Shown: positions 8,584-18,398, numbered from the stretch's first letter. The stretch: DNA of 64,000 nt from Lysobacterales bacterium (GCA_016707485.1 JADJHN010000003.1:709447-773446); one strand, 5' to 3'. Made by a program: numbers and translations. The notes: generated by a model not told the origin, from the letters alone.

Positions 8584-11289
8584 TCAGGGCACCTCGAACC
8601 CATCGCGGAAAATCAGGTCGATCGGGCCACTCGGCAACGGCCAGGCCCAGGCACCACGCCCGCGGGTGAACACGGCCAAGGTGCTGAAACCCCGGTCAAT
8701 TGCCATGTCCCAGATCATCACGCGGGGCAGACCGTTCTCGAACCGGTACCAGACAGGTGAAACCGCGCTGACATCATCGGTGTAGTAAAGGCCCCAGTCG
8801 CTGCCGGCAAACACCTGGTTTGGCATGTTCGGGTTGACCGCGATCGCGTTCACCGGAATATTCGGCAAGTTGCCGCTGACATTGCGCCAGCTGAATGTCG
8901 CGCAGCTGCTCTGGCAACTGACCTGGTAGACGTGACCGGGCGTCGCCGGCGTGTTCTGGTCGAATCCGCCGAGCGCCGCATAGCCGGTCGCGCTCGCCGC
9001 CGGATTGGCGGCATCGGCGACGTCGATCGCCACATCCATGACCGGACGATTCGGCAACACGGCATTGGCCGCAGTGAGGTTGACCCAGCTTGCCGAACCC
9101 GCCGTGCCCTGGTTCATGCCGAAACCGACCTGGACATTGCCGTCGTTGGTTCCGGCAATGACCACGCTGGGAGTCTTCGTCGCATGCGCAAGCTGATTGA
9201 TGAAGGATCGATCGTTCAAGGTGCCCTTGGTCAGGTTCGGGCTGTTCGCATACCAGCTGCTGCCGGGGATTCCGCCAACCAGCGTTTCCCAGACGCGATT
9301 GGTCCCACCCAGCATGTAACTGCAACCGATGGATGAGGAACAACCGCTGCCAGCGACATCAAGCGCACCGTAGCGATAGATCTCGATCGGCATGACGAAA
9401 CTCAGCGTGTCACCACCCCAGCCGGAATTGGCTGACGTCGTGCCACCATTGATCCCGGTCTGGGAAACAACAAGATTTCCATTCTGTGATGAAAAATACC
9501 AGCGCTGCTCGTTGACCGGCTCGATGCGTGTGTAGATGCCGTCGCCGCCGAGCCTCACGTTCCATTGCACGGCGGCAGGATTGGTATTGCTCCAGCGCAC
9601 CGCATCGCTGCCATTGTCCTGCGCGCCGGCGCTGGCCCCCGGCGAGGGTGCGGTGGCGAAATTCGCCGTGATGTCGCCGGAATAGAGCTCGATCGAGCCG
9701 ATCGTCTGGTTGAGCGAAATGAAGGTTGGTCGGTTGGCTGTCGACGAACCACCGCTGCCAAACTGCGCATTCGCGGTGTAGAACACGCCACCGTCACTGC
9801 CGCTGAGCACCTTGTTGGCGTCATGGCCGCCGAACGCATTGGGCAGGAACGCGCGGGCATGGTGATCGACATGCACGTTGCCGCCGCCGTAACCGCAGGT
9901 GATGTCCTGGAATGTGGTGCCGCCGTTGGTGGAGCGGTACATGTCGACGCCGCTGAGCAGGACGATCTCGGGATTGCCGGGGTACACCGTCAGGCCGGCG
10001 TCGTACCACATCTGGCTGCCACCGCCGGCGGCATTGTTGCAGCCCCCCGCTTGCACGCCTGAGCTGGTCGCGCGCTGGACCCAGGTGTTGCCGCCATCAT
10101 TGCTCCGCCAGACACCCAGCACGGCGCTGGTGGAAGCATTCGAGCCCATCGCGTAGAGGATGTCCGGGTTGCTTGCGGAATCGGCCAGTTCGAGGCGACC
10201 CAGGTTCTTGCCGGCAGGGTTGCCATTGCCGGTTCCGGCCGGCCAGCCGTTGTCGAGCAGGGTCCAGTCGGTCGTTGCCGGGCAACCACTGGCCGGCAAG
10301 GTGGCCCGGTACACGCCATTCGCACCGAGGTTGGCCAGGTCAGGCTGCACGGTCGTCGGATTGCCACGCGTGCCGACGGCAGCGAAGACGCGCGTCGCAC
10401 CGCCACCGGCGTCCTGCACGATCAAGCCGGTAATGTCCTGGCGCTGGTCGAGGTGGCTGTTCGTGTAGCAGGGCCCGGTCCAGTCGACGCCGGCATTGTT
10501 GGAAACAAACAGGCCGGTCTTGGTGCCGACGATGATCGTGTCGAGGTCGTTCGGATTGGTCCTGATCTTGCCGACCGCCTGGTATTGCGGGAAGCCAAGC
10601 CCCGCGGATGGCGGATAGTGCGGATTGAACACGTCCTCGCCAAGCACGCTCCAGGTCTCGCCCTTGTCCACGCTTTTGAGCACGCCGGACGAACCAAAAG
10701 AGAATGAACCGTAGCGAAGATCGCCGGTACCGAGGTAAATCACATTCGGATCGCTAGGCACGATATGGATTTCGCCAATCGCCGTGCTGGCGATTGCACG
10801 ATCGTCGGTGACATTGCGCCAGGTCGTGTTGGCGCTGCAGCAATTGGTCGATTTCCACAGCCCGCCGCCGTCGGAAGCCGCGTAAACCGTGTACAGGCCA
10901 TCGATGTCCGGACCATCCGGGTCGACGGCGATGACGTTGACCCGGCCTGCGACCTTGGTTCCCGCGTTGAGCAAGGGCGATGGACCGAGAAAGGTCCAGC
11001 CATCCGGGGTCAGGGTCAGGGGCGATTGCGCCGAGCGCTGGTAGCTCTTGTCGCCAGCGGGGACCCGGGCAGTCATCTGCCGGTCGGCCGGCTTCGCCTC
11101 CTCATACCAGGCAGGACTGAAATTCATGGTCGGATAGGCAACGCGATGCGCCCAGTAGTCGCCGGCGATGGGCTTGGCCCATGGGCCAACGCTGTCGGAA
11201 TCCTGTACTTCGTGCGAGGACAAGGCGAACAATCCGCCCGCCACCGCCAATGCCAAGGTGATAACGCTCGCAACGTACGCAGATTTCAT
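8584..11289 (-). CDS. Secreted BNR/VPS10-like beta-propeller protein with IFRDGFE tag
   Basis: The start is placed at the ATG giving MKSAYVASVITLALA, a typical signal peptide with GGGG upstream; the 12 residues of the longer frame lack a ribosome-binding site. The mature protein of about 870 residues contains repeated BNR-like elements (SVDKGETWSVLG, SNDGGNTWVQRA, STNGGTTFQDIT, SNNAGVDWTG), as in sortilin/VPS10 and sialidase-type propellers. No catalytic sialidase residues could be assigned. The last residues are DLIFRDGFEVP, a tag shared with other secreted proteins here. Probably an extracellular or outer-membrane-associated binding or hydrolytic protein; substrate unknown. Transcribed alone, divergently from the M2 peptidase. 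Confidence 0.75.
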   Translation of the reverse strand: MKSAYVASVITLALAVAGGLFALSSHEVQDSDSVGPWAKPIAGDYWAHRVAYPTMNFSPAWYEEAKPADRQMTARVPAGDKSYQRSAQSPLTLTPDGWTFLGPSPLLNAGTKVAGRVNVIAVDPDGPDIDGLYTVYAASDGGGLWKSTNCCSANTTWRNVTDDRAIASTAIGEIHIVPSDPNVIYLGTGDLRYGSFSFGSSGVLKSVDKGETWSVLGEDVFNPHYPPSAGLGFPQYQAVGKIRTNPNDLDTIIVGTKTGLFVSNNAGVDWTGPCYTNSHLDQRQDITGLIVQDAGGGATRVFAAVGTRGNPTTVQPDLANLGANGVYRATLPASGCPATTDWTLLDNGWPAGTGNGNPAGKNLGRLELADSASNPDILYAMGSNASTSAVLGVWRSNDGGNTWVQRATSSGVQAGGCNNAAGGGSQMWYDAGLTVYPGNPEIVLLSGVDMYRSTNGGTTFQDITCGYGGGNVHVDHHARAFLPNAFGGHDANKVLSGSDGGVFYTANAQFGSGGSSTANRPTFISLNQTIGSIELYSGDITANFATAPSPGASAGAQDNGSDAVRWSNTNPAAVQWNVRLGGDGIYTRIEPVNEQRWYFSSQNGNLVVSQTGINGGTTSANSGWGGDTLSFVMPIEIYRYGALDVAGSGCSSSIGCSYMLGGTNRVWETLVGGIPGSSWYANSPNLTKGTLNDRSFINQLAHATKTPSVVIAGTNDGNVQVGFGMNQGTAGSASWVNLTAANAVLPNRPVMDVAIDVADAANPAASATGYAALGGFDQNTPATPGHVYQVSCQSSCATFSWRNVSGNLPNIPVNAIAVNPNMPNQVFAGSDWGLYYTDDVSAVSPVWYRFENGLPRVMIWDMAIDRGFSTLAVFTRGRGAWAWPLPSGPIDLIFRDGFEVP

Positions 11290-11578
11290 GTTGATCCCCG
11301 GAAGATCCACCGAATGGCGAATCACGCCGATGGTACTTGCGGCCCGTCGTTCGGTCCATGTGCCGATTGACCTCTCCGTCGGGAGCCGGACGATTCACGC
11401 ATGCCCGGGTTGCCACGTCACGGCGCGCGACGTCACTCCTTCGAAGCGATCACGCCCGCCCACGCCACGGCTTCGTCGCTGGCCGCCCGCCCGCATGTTC
11501 GATGGGAGCGCCCCCGCATCGGTTGCGCCGGCGCCACGGCCAAGGCTAGCCTCCGCTTTCGATTCGTGGAGATGCCTG

Positions 11579-13429
11579 ATGAAACTTGCAGTGCTTGTGC
11601 CAACCGTTGTTGGCAGCTTGATCCTGCTGGGCTGCGGTGCCCAGCCAACACGTACTGAAACGATCGCCCCGGCAGCAACGGAAGCGGTGCACGCAGCCGA
11701 CGCCGACGCATTCGTCGCCGGCGTGAACCAGGAAATCCGCGATCACTATGTCGAGGATGCCGCCGCGCAGTGGGTGGCGGCGACCTACATCACGGCGGAT
11801 ACCGGCGTGCTTGAGGCGAAGTCCAGCGAACGCAGCCTGATCCGCCTGAAAAACGCCATCGATGCCTCGCACCGCTTCGATGGCGTGAGCGGAATCAGCG
11901 CCGAAAGCGCGCGCGGCATCGAGATGCTCAAGCGCCAGAGCGCGATGCCGACGCCAAAGGATCCGGCGCACCTGGCCGAGATGGCCACCCTCGCTTCCCG
12001 ACTCGGGGCGGCCTACGGCTCCGGCAAATCCTGCAAGGACCCGGCGGATCCGGCGACCTGCCGGAACCTCAACCAGTTGTCCGAGGTTCTCGCGGACAGT
12101 CGAGACTGGAACGAGGATCTGGAAGCCTGGCAGGGTTGGCATTCAGTCGGACGCGGGATGCGCGCTGACTATCAGCGCTTCGCGGAATTGCTCAACGAAG
12201 GCGCACGCGACACCGGCTATGCCGATGCCGGCCAGGCCTGGCGATCCGGCTACGACATGGATCCCGCTGCCCTGCGCGCGGAAACCGATCGCCTGTGGGG
12301 CCAGGTCAAGCCGCTGTACTCGCAACTGCAGTGCTATGTGCGCGGCAGGCTCGAGGAAAAATATCCGGGCAAGATGCCCAAGGACGGCACGATCCCGGCA
12401 CATGTTACCGGCAACATGTGGGCACAGGACTGGTCGGCGCTGTATCCGCTGGTGCAACCCTATCCCGGCATCAGCGGCGTCGATGTGACCAAGGCACTCA
12501 AAAAGCAGAAATACACGCCGGAAAAAATGGTTCGCAGTGCCGAGGATTTCTACCGGTCGCTCGGCATGCCGGCCCTGCCCGCCTCGTTCTTCGAGCGCTC
12601 GCAGTTCGTGCGCCCGCGTGATCGCGACGTGGTCTGCCACGCCAGCGCCTGGGACACCAACCTCGAAGGCGACGTGCGCATCAAGATGTGCATCACCCCG
12701 ACGGAAGAGGATTTCCGCACGATCTACCACGAGCTGGGGCACATCTATTACTACCTCGCCTACAACAAGCTGCCGCCACTGTTCCAGACTGGCGCGCATG
12801 ATGGCTTCCACGAAGCCATCGGCGATACCGTACAGCTCAACCTGACCCCGGCTTACCTGCATCAGATCGGTCTGGCAGGCATCCCCAGGGACAACGAGAA
12901 AGCGGTGATCAATGCGCAGATGCAACTGGCGCTGGAGAAGATCGCCTTCCTGCCCTTCGGCAAGCTGATCGACGAATGGCGCTGGGGCGTCTTCGACGGC
13001 TCGATCGCCGCGCAGAACTACAACGCCGCATGGTGGCAACTGCGCCAGAAATACCAGGGCGTCTCGGCACCGGTCGCCCGCACGGAGGAGGATTTCGATC
13101 CCGGGGCGAAGTACCACGTGCCGGCAAATACCCCCTACATGCGCTACTTCCTCGCCCACATCCTGCAATTCCAGTTCCAGCGCTCCTTGTGCGAAGCGGC
13201 GGGATTCAACGGTCCTCTGCATGACTGCTCGGTGTATGGCAACAAGCAGGCCGGCGAAAAGTTCTGGGCCATGCTCGGCAAGGGCGGCAGCCAGCCATGG
13301 CCGCAAACGCTGAAGGAACTGACCGGCAGCGAGCAGATGGACGCGAGCGCAATCATCGACTACTTCGCCCCCCTCTACGGCTGGCTGGAAAAGCAGAACG
13401 CCGGCAAGGACTGCGGCTGGCAGGGCTGA
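11579..13429 (+). CDS. Peptidyl-dipeptidase, M2 (ACE-like) family, lipoprotein
   Basis: The start is placed at the ATG giving MKLAVLVPTVVGSLILLGC, with GGAG about 9 bases upstream; the upstream open frame has no start signal. LLGC is a lipobox, so the 616-residue protein is predicted to be a periplasm-facing lipoprotein. The zinc site HELGH (about residues 384-388, YHELGHIYYYLAYNKLP) and the downstream Glu ligand (HDGFHEAIGDT) match the angiotensin-converting-enzyme family M2, which removes C-terminal dipeptides. The whole length resembles other single-domain bacterial ACE homologues. Its role is probably peptide degradation. Confidence 0.9.
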   Translation: MKLAVLVPTVVGSLILLGCGAQPTRTETIAPAATEAVHAADADAFVAGVNQEIRDHYVEDAAAQWVAATYITADTGVLEAKSSERSLIRLKNAIDASHRFDGVSGISAESARGIEMLKRQSAMPTPKDPAHLAEMATLASRLGAAYGSGKSCKDPADPATCRNLNQLSEVLADSRDWNEDLEAWQGWHSVGRGMRADYQRFAELLNEGARDTGYADAGQAWRSGYDMDPAALRAETDRLWGQVKPLYSQLQCYVRGRLEEKYPGKMPKDGTIPAHVTGNMWAQDWSALYPLVQPYPGISGVDVTKALKKQKYTPEKMVRSAEDFYRSLGMPALPASFFERSQFVRPRDRDVVCHASAWDTNLEGDVRIKMCITPTEEDFRTIYHELGHIYYYLAYNKLPPLFQTGAHDGFHEAIGDTVQLNLTPAYLHQIGLAGIPRDNEKAVINAQMQLALEKIAFLPFGKLIDEWRWGVFDGSIAAQNYNAAWWQLRQKYQGVSAPVARTEEDFDPGAKYHVPANTPYMRYFLAHILQFQFQRSLCEAAGFNGPLHDCSVYGNKQAGEKFWAMLGKGGSQPWPQTLKELTGSEQMDASAIIDYFAPLYGWLEKQNAGKDCGWQG

Positions 13430-13504
13430 TATGGCATCATCGCCAGCCATCCGGCCGTATTCCGGGGTGGCTGGCGATTCCGACCAAAACGCACAGGTGA
13501 CCGC

Positions 13505-13756
13505 ATGCAACGCTGGGTAAAGATTCCCGATGGACGTTTTCTCGATGCCAATCGCATCGCCTATGTCGGCAAGATTGAAACCTTCAATCGAATCGACGAG
13601 GACGGCACCGAGCTGGGCCTCGCCTATGCGGTCAACCTCGGCACGGACTTCCCACGTGAAGCGCAGATCAACGTGGTCGGCACCAAGGACGAAATTTTCA
13701 GCCTGCTGCGCGGAATCCTTGGCGGCACCAACGCGCCGCCCGCCGATCAGGTCTGA
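13505..13756 (+). CDS. Small conserved hypothetical protein
   Basis: An 83-residue soluble protein (MQRWVKIPDGRFLDANRIAYV start) with an acidic, beta-rich look; no motif recognised. An AGGTGACC stretch just upstream provides a plausible ribosome-binding site. It follows the M2 peptidase by 75 bases, and its last 10 bases overlap the end of the convergent MFS gene. The sequence looks protein-like and not low in complexity, so I accept it as a gene, without a function. Confidence 0.6.
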   Translation: MQRWVKIPDGRFLDANRIAYVGKIETFNRIDEDGTELGLAYAVNLGTDFPREAQINVVGTKDEIFSLLRGILGGTNAPPADQV

Positions 13757-14970
13757 ACATCGACCTGCGCCGGGATCCGGCGCTCGAAGACCCGGCACAA
13801 GCGCCAGGCGACGAACCCGGTCGCGGTGATCGCGGCAGCGGTCAGGGCGAGCTTCAGCGAACTGCCTGAAACCAGCGGTGAAACCACGCCCGCCAGGATC
13901 GCGCTCATCACCAGACTGAAAAATGCCTGCATCGACGACGCGCCGCCGCGATGGCGCGGAAAACGGTCGAGCAGATTCAGGGTCAGGGTCGGGAAGGCGA
14001 TGCCGATGCCGATCGCGTGCAGGCCGATTGGCAGCACCGACCATGGCACCATCGGCCGGGCCAGCAACAAGGTGGTCGCGATGTTGAATGCCGATGCGCC
14101 GAGCATGATCGTATAGCCAAGGCGGATCGTCGCCGTGCCGCTGACCCGGCCAGCGAGCCTGCCGGAGGTGAACGAGCCGAGCATGAGGCCGCCAATCGCC
14201 GGAATGAACAACCAGGCGAACTGTTGCGCATCCAGTCCAAGCAGGCCGATGACGAAAGCCGGTGCCGAGGAAATGTAGACGAACAAGGCGTTGAAACCGA
14301 GTGTGCCGGCAAACACCAGGGGCAGGAACACCGGATCGCGCAGGATCAATCCATAGGTTTTCGCCATCGCGCGCAAGGACAGGGCGTTGCGGCTTTCACG
14401 CGGATGGGTTTCCGGCAGCAAGGCCAGACAGGCAATCCAGAGCAGGCCTGCAAATGCGGCGAGAAACCAGAAGATCATCGACCAATGCGCAAAGGCGATG
14501 ATCCAGCCGCCGATGATCGGCGCAATTGCCGGCGCGATGCCGAAAATCATCGATACGCTGGACATCAGTCGTTGCGCCGCGGCACCGTCGAAACAATCGC
14601 GGATGATGGCGCGCCCGACAATCATGCCGGCACCTGCGGACATGCCCTGCATGGCTCGGTATGCAAGCAGTTCGGTGATGCTTGTGGACAATGCGCAACC
14701 CACCGAGGCGGCGGTGAACACCGCCACACCGACAAGGATCACCCGGCGTCGGCCAAGCGCGTCCGACAGCGGACCGTGCAGCAGGGACATCAGCGCATAG
14801 GCGATCATGTACACGCTCAGCGTCTGCTGCATCGCGACCGGGCTGGCCAGCAACTGCGCGCCGATCGCCGGAAACGCCGGAAACATGGTGTCGATCGCGA
14901 ACGGGCCGAACATCGCCAATCCGGCAAGCAGCGGGGCGAGGCTTCGACGGTTGGCGGGGGCGGCGACCAT
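13747..14970 (-). CDS. Bcr/CflA-type MFS drug efflux transporter
   Basis: The 407-residue protein has twelve predicted membrane helices. The drug:H+ antiporter-1 motif A is seen as GPLSDALGRRRVILVG (about residues 66-81), and motif C-like glycines lie in GIAPAIAPIIGGWI. The N-terminal LLAGLAMFGPFAIDTMFPAFP closely fits the Bcr/CflA subgroup, which exports bicyclomycin, chloramphenicol, sulphonamides or dipeptides. The substrate cannot be decided from sequence. It is an isolated minus-strand gene between plus-strand genes. Confidence 0.88.
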   Translation of the reverse strand: MVAAPANRRSLAPLLAGLAMFGPFAIDTMFPAFPAIGAQLLASPVAMQQTLSVYMIAYALMSLLHGPLSDALGRRRVILVGVAVFTAASVGCALSTSITELLAYRAMQGMSAGAGMIVGRAIIRDCFDGAAAQRLMSSVSMIFGIAPAIAPIIGGWIIAFAHWSMIFWFLAAFAGLLWIACLALLPETHPRESRNALSLRAMAKTYGLILRDPVFLPLVFAGTLGFNALFVYISSAPAFVIGLLGLDAQQFAWLFIPAIGGLMLGSFTSGRLAGRVSGTATIRLGYTIMLGASAFNIATTLLLARPMVPWSVLPIGLHAIGIGIAFPTLTLNLLDRFPRHRGGASSMQAFFSLVMSAILAGVVSPLVSGSSLKLALTAAAITATGFVAWRLCRVFERRIPAQVDVQT

Positions 14971-15107
14971 CTCGATGGCGGGTCATGTCGTCAACAGGAC
15001 AAGGTCGCGCATGCTACGGGCTGGGCCGCGGCAAGTCATGCTGATTCAGCGCCCACGCGGTTTGCTCGGCATAATGCGCCATCTGCGGCTGGGATCCGGG
15101 AACGCCC

Positions 15108-15494
15108 ATGAATCTGCTTTCACCGATCGCGGTTGCCGGCGGTGCCGGTATCGGCGCCTTGATCCGCTGGATCTTCGGTCTCGCCCTCGATGCGATCTTC
15201 CCGGCGATTCCGCTCGGCACGCTCCTCGCCAATGTGCTTGGCGGTTTCCTCATGGGCCTGGTCATTGGCTCCATCGATCAATTCCAGACCCTGCCGCTGG
15301 AGTGGCGCCTCGCACTCACCACCGGGTTTCTCGGCGGACTGACCACGTTTTCGACATTCAGCGGCGAGACCCTCAACCACCTGCTCCGCCAGCAATGGGG
15401 CTGGGCCGGCGCGCTGGTTTTCGTGCATGTCGCAGGCTCCATATTGGCGGCACTGCTCGGCGTCGTCGTCATCCGCGCGATCGTGCCTCAATGA
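15108..15494 (+). CDS. crcB: Fluoride exporter CrcB/Fluc
   Basis: The 128-residue protein has four membrane helices and the family signatures GTLLANVLGGFLMGLV and GFLGGLTTFSTFSGE. Fluc proteins work as antiparallel dimers forming a fluoride channel in the inner membrane. It ends 10 bases before cfa, suggesting co-transcription. I looked for a fluoride riboswitch in the roughly 100 bases upstream and saw no convincing one. Confidence 0.92.
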   Translation: MNLLSPIAVAGGAGIGALIRWIFGLALDAIFPAIPLGTLLANVLGGFLMGLVIGSIDQFQTLPLEWRLALTTGFLGGLTTFSTFSGETLNHLLRQQWGWAGALVFVHVAGSILAALLGVVVIRAIVPQ

Positions 15495-15504
15495 GGACAG
15501 CACA

Positions 15505-16623
15505 ATGCCTCGTGCCAGCCTGAAGAACCGCGTAACCTCCCTGCTCGCCGATTGCAGGGTGGAAATCAATGGAGATGCGCCCTGGGACATCCAGGTGCAT
15601 GACGAAGACTTTTATGCGCGCGTGATTGCGCACGGCTCGCTCGGCCTCGGCGAGTCCTACATGGATGGGCAATGGGATGCCGTGGCGCTGGATGCCTTCC
15701 TCTTCCGCCTGCTCAATGCGCATATCGACGAACGCAGCGCAAAAATCGACGATGCGCGCCTCTGGCTCAAGGCCGAACTGCGCAACCTGCAACGCGGACG
15801 ACGTGCGTTCGAGGTTGGCGAACGCCACTACGATCTCGGCAACGACCTGTTTCATGCCATGCTGGGTCAACGCCTTGTCTACAGTTGTGGTTATTGGAAA
15901 TCCGCGCAAACACTGGATGCCGCGCAGGTCGACAAACTTGACCTGATCTGCCGCAAGCTCGGCTTGCGCGCCGGCATGCACGTGCTCGACATCGGATGCG
16001 GTTGGGGTGAAGCGCTGAAATTCGCCGCCGAACGCCACGGCGTCAGTGGCGTCGGCGTTACCGTTTCCATTGAGCAGGCAGAGTTCGCCCGCGAACTCTG
16101 CCGCGGCTTGCCGATCGAGATCCGCGTGCAGGATTACCGCGAACTCGATGAGCGCTTCGACCGGATCTTCTCCGTTGGCATGTTCGAGCATGTCGGTGTC
16201 AGGAACCACGCCAGCTATTTCGCGGTGGTTCGGCGTTGCCTGGCCGACGATGGCCTGACCCTGTTGCATTCAATCGGGGCCAACACCTCGTCGAACCACA
16301 CTGACCCGTGGATCGCAAAATACATTTTCCCGAACTCCATGATTCCTTCGGCGAGCCAGATCAGCAAGGCCGTGGAAAAGGATTTCGTGATCGAGGACTG
16401 GCACGGCTTCGGCCCCGACTACGACCGCACGCTGATGGCGTGGATCGCCAATTTCGACCATGCCTGGCCGCAACTTTCGGCCCGTTACGGCGAACGCTTC
16501 CAACGCATGTGGCACTTTTATCTCTCGGTTTCCGCCGCCGCATTCCGCGCCCGCCGCGACCAGCTCTGGCAATGGGTATTCAGTCCGCGTGGCGTTGCCG
16601 GCGGATACACCGCGCAACGCTGA
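15505..16623 (+). CDS. cfa: Cyclopropane-fatty-acyl-phospholipid synthase
   Basis: The start is placed at the ATG giving MPRASLKNRVTSLL, preceded by GAGG 8 bases upstream; the longer frame runs into crcB. The 372-residue enzyme has the N-terminal lipid-binding domain and a C-terminal SAM methyltransferase domain with motif I VLDIGCGWGEALKFAAE (about residue 163). It adds a methylene bridge from SAM to unsaturated acyl chains of membrane phospholipids, typically at entry to stationary phase and under acid stress. Confidence 0.93.
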   Translation: MPRASLKNRVTSLLADCRVEINGDAPWDIQVHDEDFYARVIAHGSLGLGESYMDGQWDAVALDAFLFRLLNAHIDERSAKIDDARLWLKAELRNLQRGRRAFEVGERHYDLGNDLFHAMLGQRLVYSCGYWKSAQTLDAAQVDKLDLICRKLGLRAGMHVLDIGCGWGEALKFAAERHGVSGVGVTVSIEQAEFARELCRGLPIEIRVQDYRELDERFDRIFSVGMFEHVGVRNHASYFAVVRRCLADDGLTLLHSIGANTSSNHTDPWIAKYIFPNSMIPSASQISKAVEKDFVIEDWHGFGPDYDRTLMAWIANFDHAWPQLSARYGERFQRMWHFYLSVSAAAFRARRDQLWQWVFSPRGVAGGYTAQR

Positions 16624-16683
16624 AGCCACGGCTTGCAAGTCGAGTTGCGTCAAGGCGCAAGCATTTTCGCTGCCTCGTTGGCA

Positions 16684-17505
16684 TCAGTCGCGCTGCGCAT
16701 AGCGCTGTGCGGGAGCGTGTTCGCTCGCGATTTCCAGGTGGCTGATGATTCCTTCATCGAACCACTGCCTGAGGAAACCGATCGCCAGCGCCGGGACTTC
16801 CGAGGCAGGTTTCACGCCTGCGAGTCTTGCGCACATCGCGGCGAAATCCTGCTGTGCCGAAACCATTTCCTGCAAGGCGAGCAACTCGTCCGCGTCGACC
16901 GGCCGGAATCTGGAAACGCGTTCCGCATCGCGCCAGAGCAGGCGTGCCGGCGTTGCCGATGGGCTCACCGCAGGCGGTGGTTGTGTCTCCTTCAAGGCGC
17001 GCCAGATCTCGACGGCATTGGTTTGCGTCGGCAGCAGGCACACGCTCGGGTGGAAGCCGAGGCGCACGCTCGGCCACGCCGCAACATCCAGCGCTTGCAT
17101 CGCGGCCCAGTCGATGCGCCTGTCATCTGCGGCATCGAAAACATCGAGCAACTCGCGCTCGAACAACGCCAGTTCGGCAATCTCCGGATGTTCGGTGAAC
17201 GGCGCGTGCGTACCGAGCCAGGCGGGAACCTGCACGCCGAAATGGCGCAACGAGCGCACCCGTGAGGGATGCGCCTCGATATAACCGGCGCAGAATTCGG
17301 CCCAAAGCGCGTCGCCCAGATACGCCGCCAGTTGCGCATGATCGGCTTCGAGCGCCTCGCGCAGGCGCGAGTGGTAGGCATTGGCGTAAATGGACAGCCC
17401 GAGATCGCTGTCGACCAGCCCCTGCGCGCACCATTCGCGCGGAAATCCCGCACCCTTGCGCAGATGCGCGAGCAGCCGTTCTTCGAGTGCATGCAGGGCA
17501 ATCAT
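16684..17505 (-). CDS. bufC: BufC/HvfC-type partner protein (DUF2063)
   Basis: The 273-residue cytoplasmic protein matches the DUF2063 'putative DNA-binding' family that accompanies DUF692 enzymes: N-terminal helical domain (LEERLLAHLRK, YHSRLREALEADHAQLAAYLG) and C-terminal domain. In bufferin and methanobactin-like systems this partner recognises the precursor peptide and presents it to the iron oxidase. It overlaps bufB by 4 bases (ATGA) and is the last gene of the minus-strand operon. The old DNA-binding annotation of the family is likely misleading. Confidence 0.85.
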   Translation of the reverse strand: MIALHALEERLLAHLRKGAGFPREWCAQGLVDSDLGLSIYANAYHSRLREALEADHAQLAAYLGDALWAEFCAGYIEAHPSRVRSLRHFGVQVPAWLGTHAPFTEHPEIAELALFERELLDVFDAADDRRIDWAAMQALDVAAWPSVRLGFHPSVCLLPTQTNAVEIWRALKETQPPPAVSPSATPARLLWRDAERVSRFRPVDADELLALQEMVSAQQDFAAMCARLAGVKPASEVPALAIGFLRQWFDEGIISHLEIASEHAPAQRYAQRD

Positions 17506-18398
17506 GCGCAGACCGCCGGTGCGCTTTGCGCGACCTGATTGCCGATGCGTCGCGCATGATCCAGCTCGGCGACAAGTTCGGCCAGCGGCGGTAAATGGTC
17601 GTCGCGCTCGATCATCGTCGTGACCGCGCCGATCCGTTCAAGGGTGCGCGCATACAAGTCCCAGACTTCCTCGCGTACCGGATGATCATGGGTGTCGATC
17701 ACGTAATGGCCGTAATCGCTGTGGCCAGCCAGATGGATCTGCCAGATTCTTTCCGCCGGCAGCGCGGCGACATAGGCATCGGCATCAAAGCCGTGATTGC
17801 GCGAGCTGACATAGATGTTGTTGACGTCCAGCAGGATGCGGCAGCCGCTGCGACGCGCAATCTCGCCGAGGAACGCCGCTTCGTCCATCTCGGCATTGGC
17901 AAAGCCGACATAAGTAGACACATTCTCGATGAGGATTTCGCGCCCGAGGAATTCCTGCACCTGCTGCAGCCGGGCAACGACATGCGCAATCGCTTCCCCG
18001 GTATAGGGCAGGGGCAGCAGGTCGTGGCTGTTGATTCCGCCATTTCCCGTCCAGCACAGATGATCGGAAATCCAGATCGGCTCAACATGCCGGGCAAGCT
18101 GCTTCAATTCGCGCAGATAGTCCAGGTCAAGCGGATCGGTGCTGCCGATCGACAGGGACACGCCATGCATGGCCAGCGGATAGCGCGAACGCACCTGATC
18201 GAGATAGTGGCGCGGCTTGCCCCCGGCGACCATGAAGTTTTCCGAGATGATCTCGAACCAGTCGACCGCTGGATGCTCATCCAGCACGGCATCAAAGTGC
18301 TCGCTGCGCAAGCCCAGGCCATAGCCATGCCACGGTCGAACGCCCGAAGCACGAACCTCGGGCGTCGACCTGCGCGCGATTCCGGCGCGCTCGATCAT
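17502..18398 (-). CDS. bufB: BufB, multinuclear non-heme iron oxidase (DUF692/MNIO)
   Basis: The start is placed at the ATG overlapping the TAA of the precursor gene by one base (TAATG), giving MIERAGIARRS and 298 residues. The TIM-barrel MNIO family is recognised by a series of metal-ligand motifs: EIISENF, MHGVSLSIG, ISDHLCW, LIENVSTY, LLDVNNIYV, IHLAGH, DTHDHPV and ERDDHLP. MNIO enzymes modify cysteines of ribosomal peptides, in bufferins to thiooxazole-type copper ligands. Position directly between a cysteine-rich precursor and BufC makes the assignment firm. Confidence 0.92.
   Translation of the reverse strand: MIERAGIARRSTPEVRASGVRPWHGYGLGLRSEHFDAVLDEHPAVDWFEIISENFMVAGGKPRHYLDQVRSRYPLAMHGVSLSIGSTDPLDLDYLRELKQLARHVEPIWISDHLCWTGNGGINSHDLLPLPYTGEAIAHVVARLQQVQEFLGREILIENVSTYVGFANAEMDEAAFLGEIARRSGCRILLDVNNIYVSSRNHGFDADAYVAALPAERIWQIHLAGHSDYGHYVIDTHDHPVREEVWDLYARTLERIGAVTTMIERDDHLPPLAELVAELDHARRIGNQVAQSAPAVCA

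Noticed and set aside
12143..14044. A minus-strand frame antisense to the M2 peptidase
   Set aside because: Shadow frame; the HELGH gene on the other strand is clear.
15000..15107. Fluoride riboswitch before crcB
   Set aside because: The conserved pseudoknot sequence could not be found; the gap looks like a plain leader.
16624..16683. Terminator after cfa
   Set aside because: Only a 5-base stem (TTGCG/CGCAA) with no U-run is present; too weak to call.
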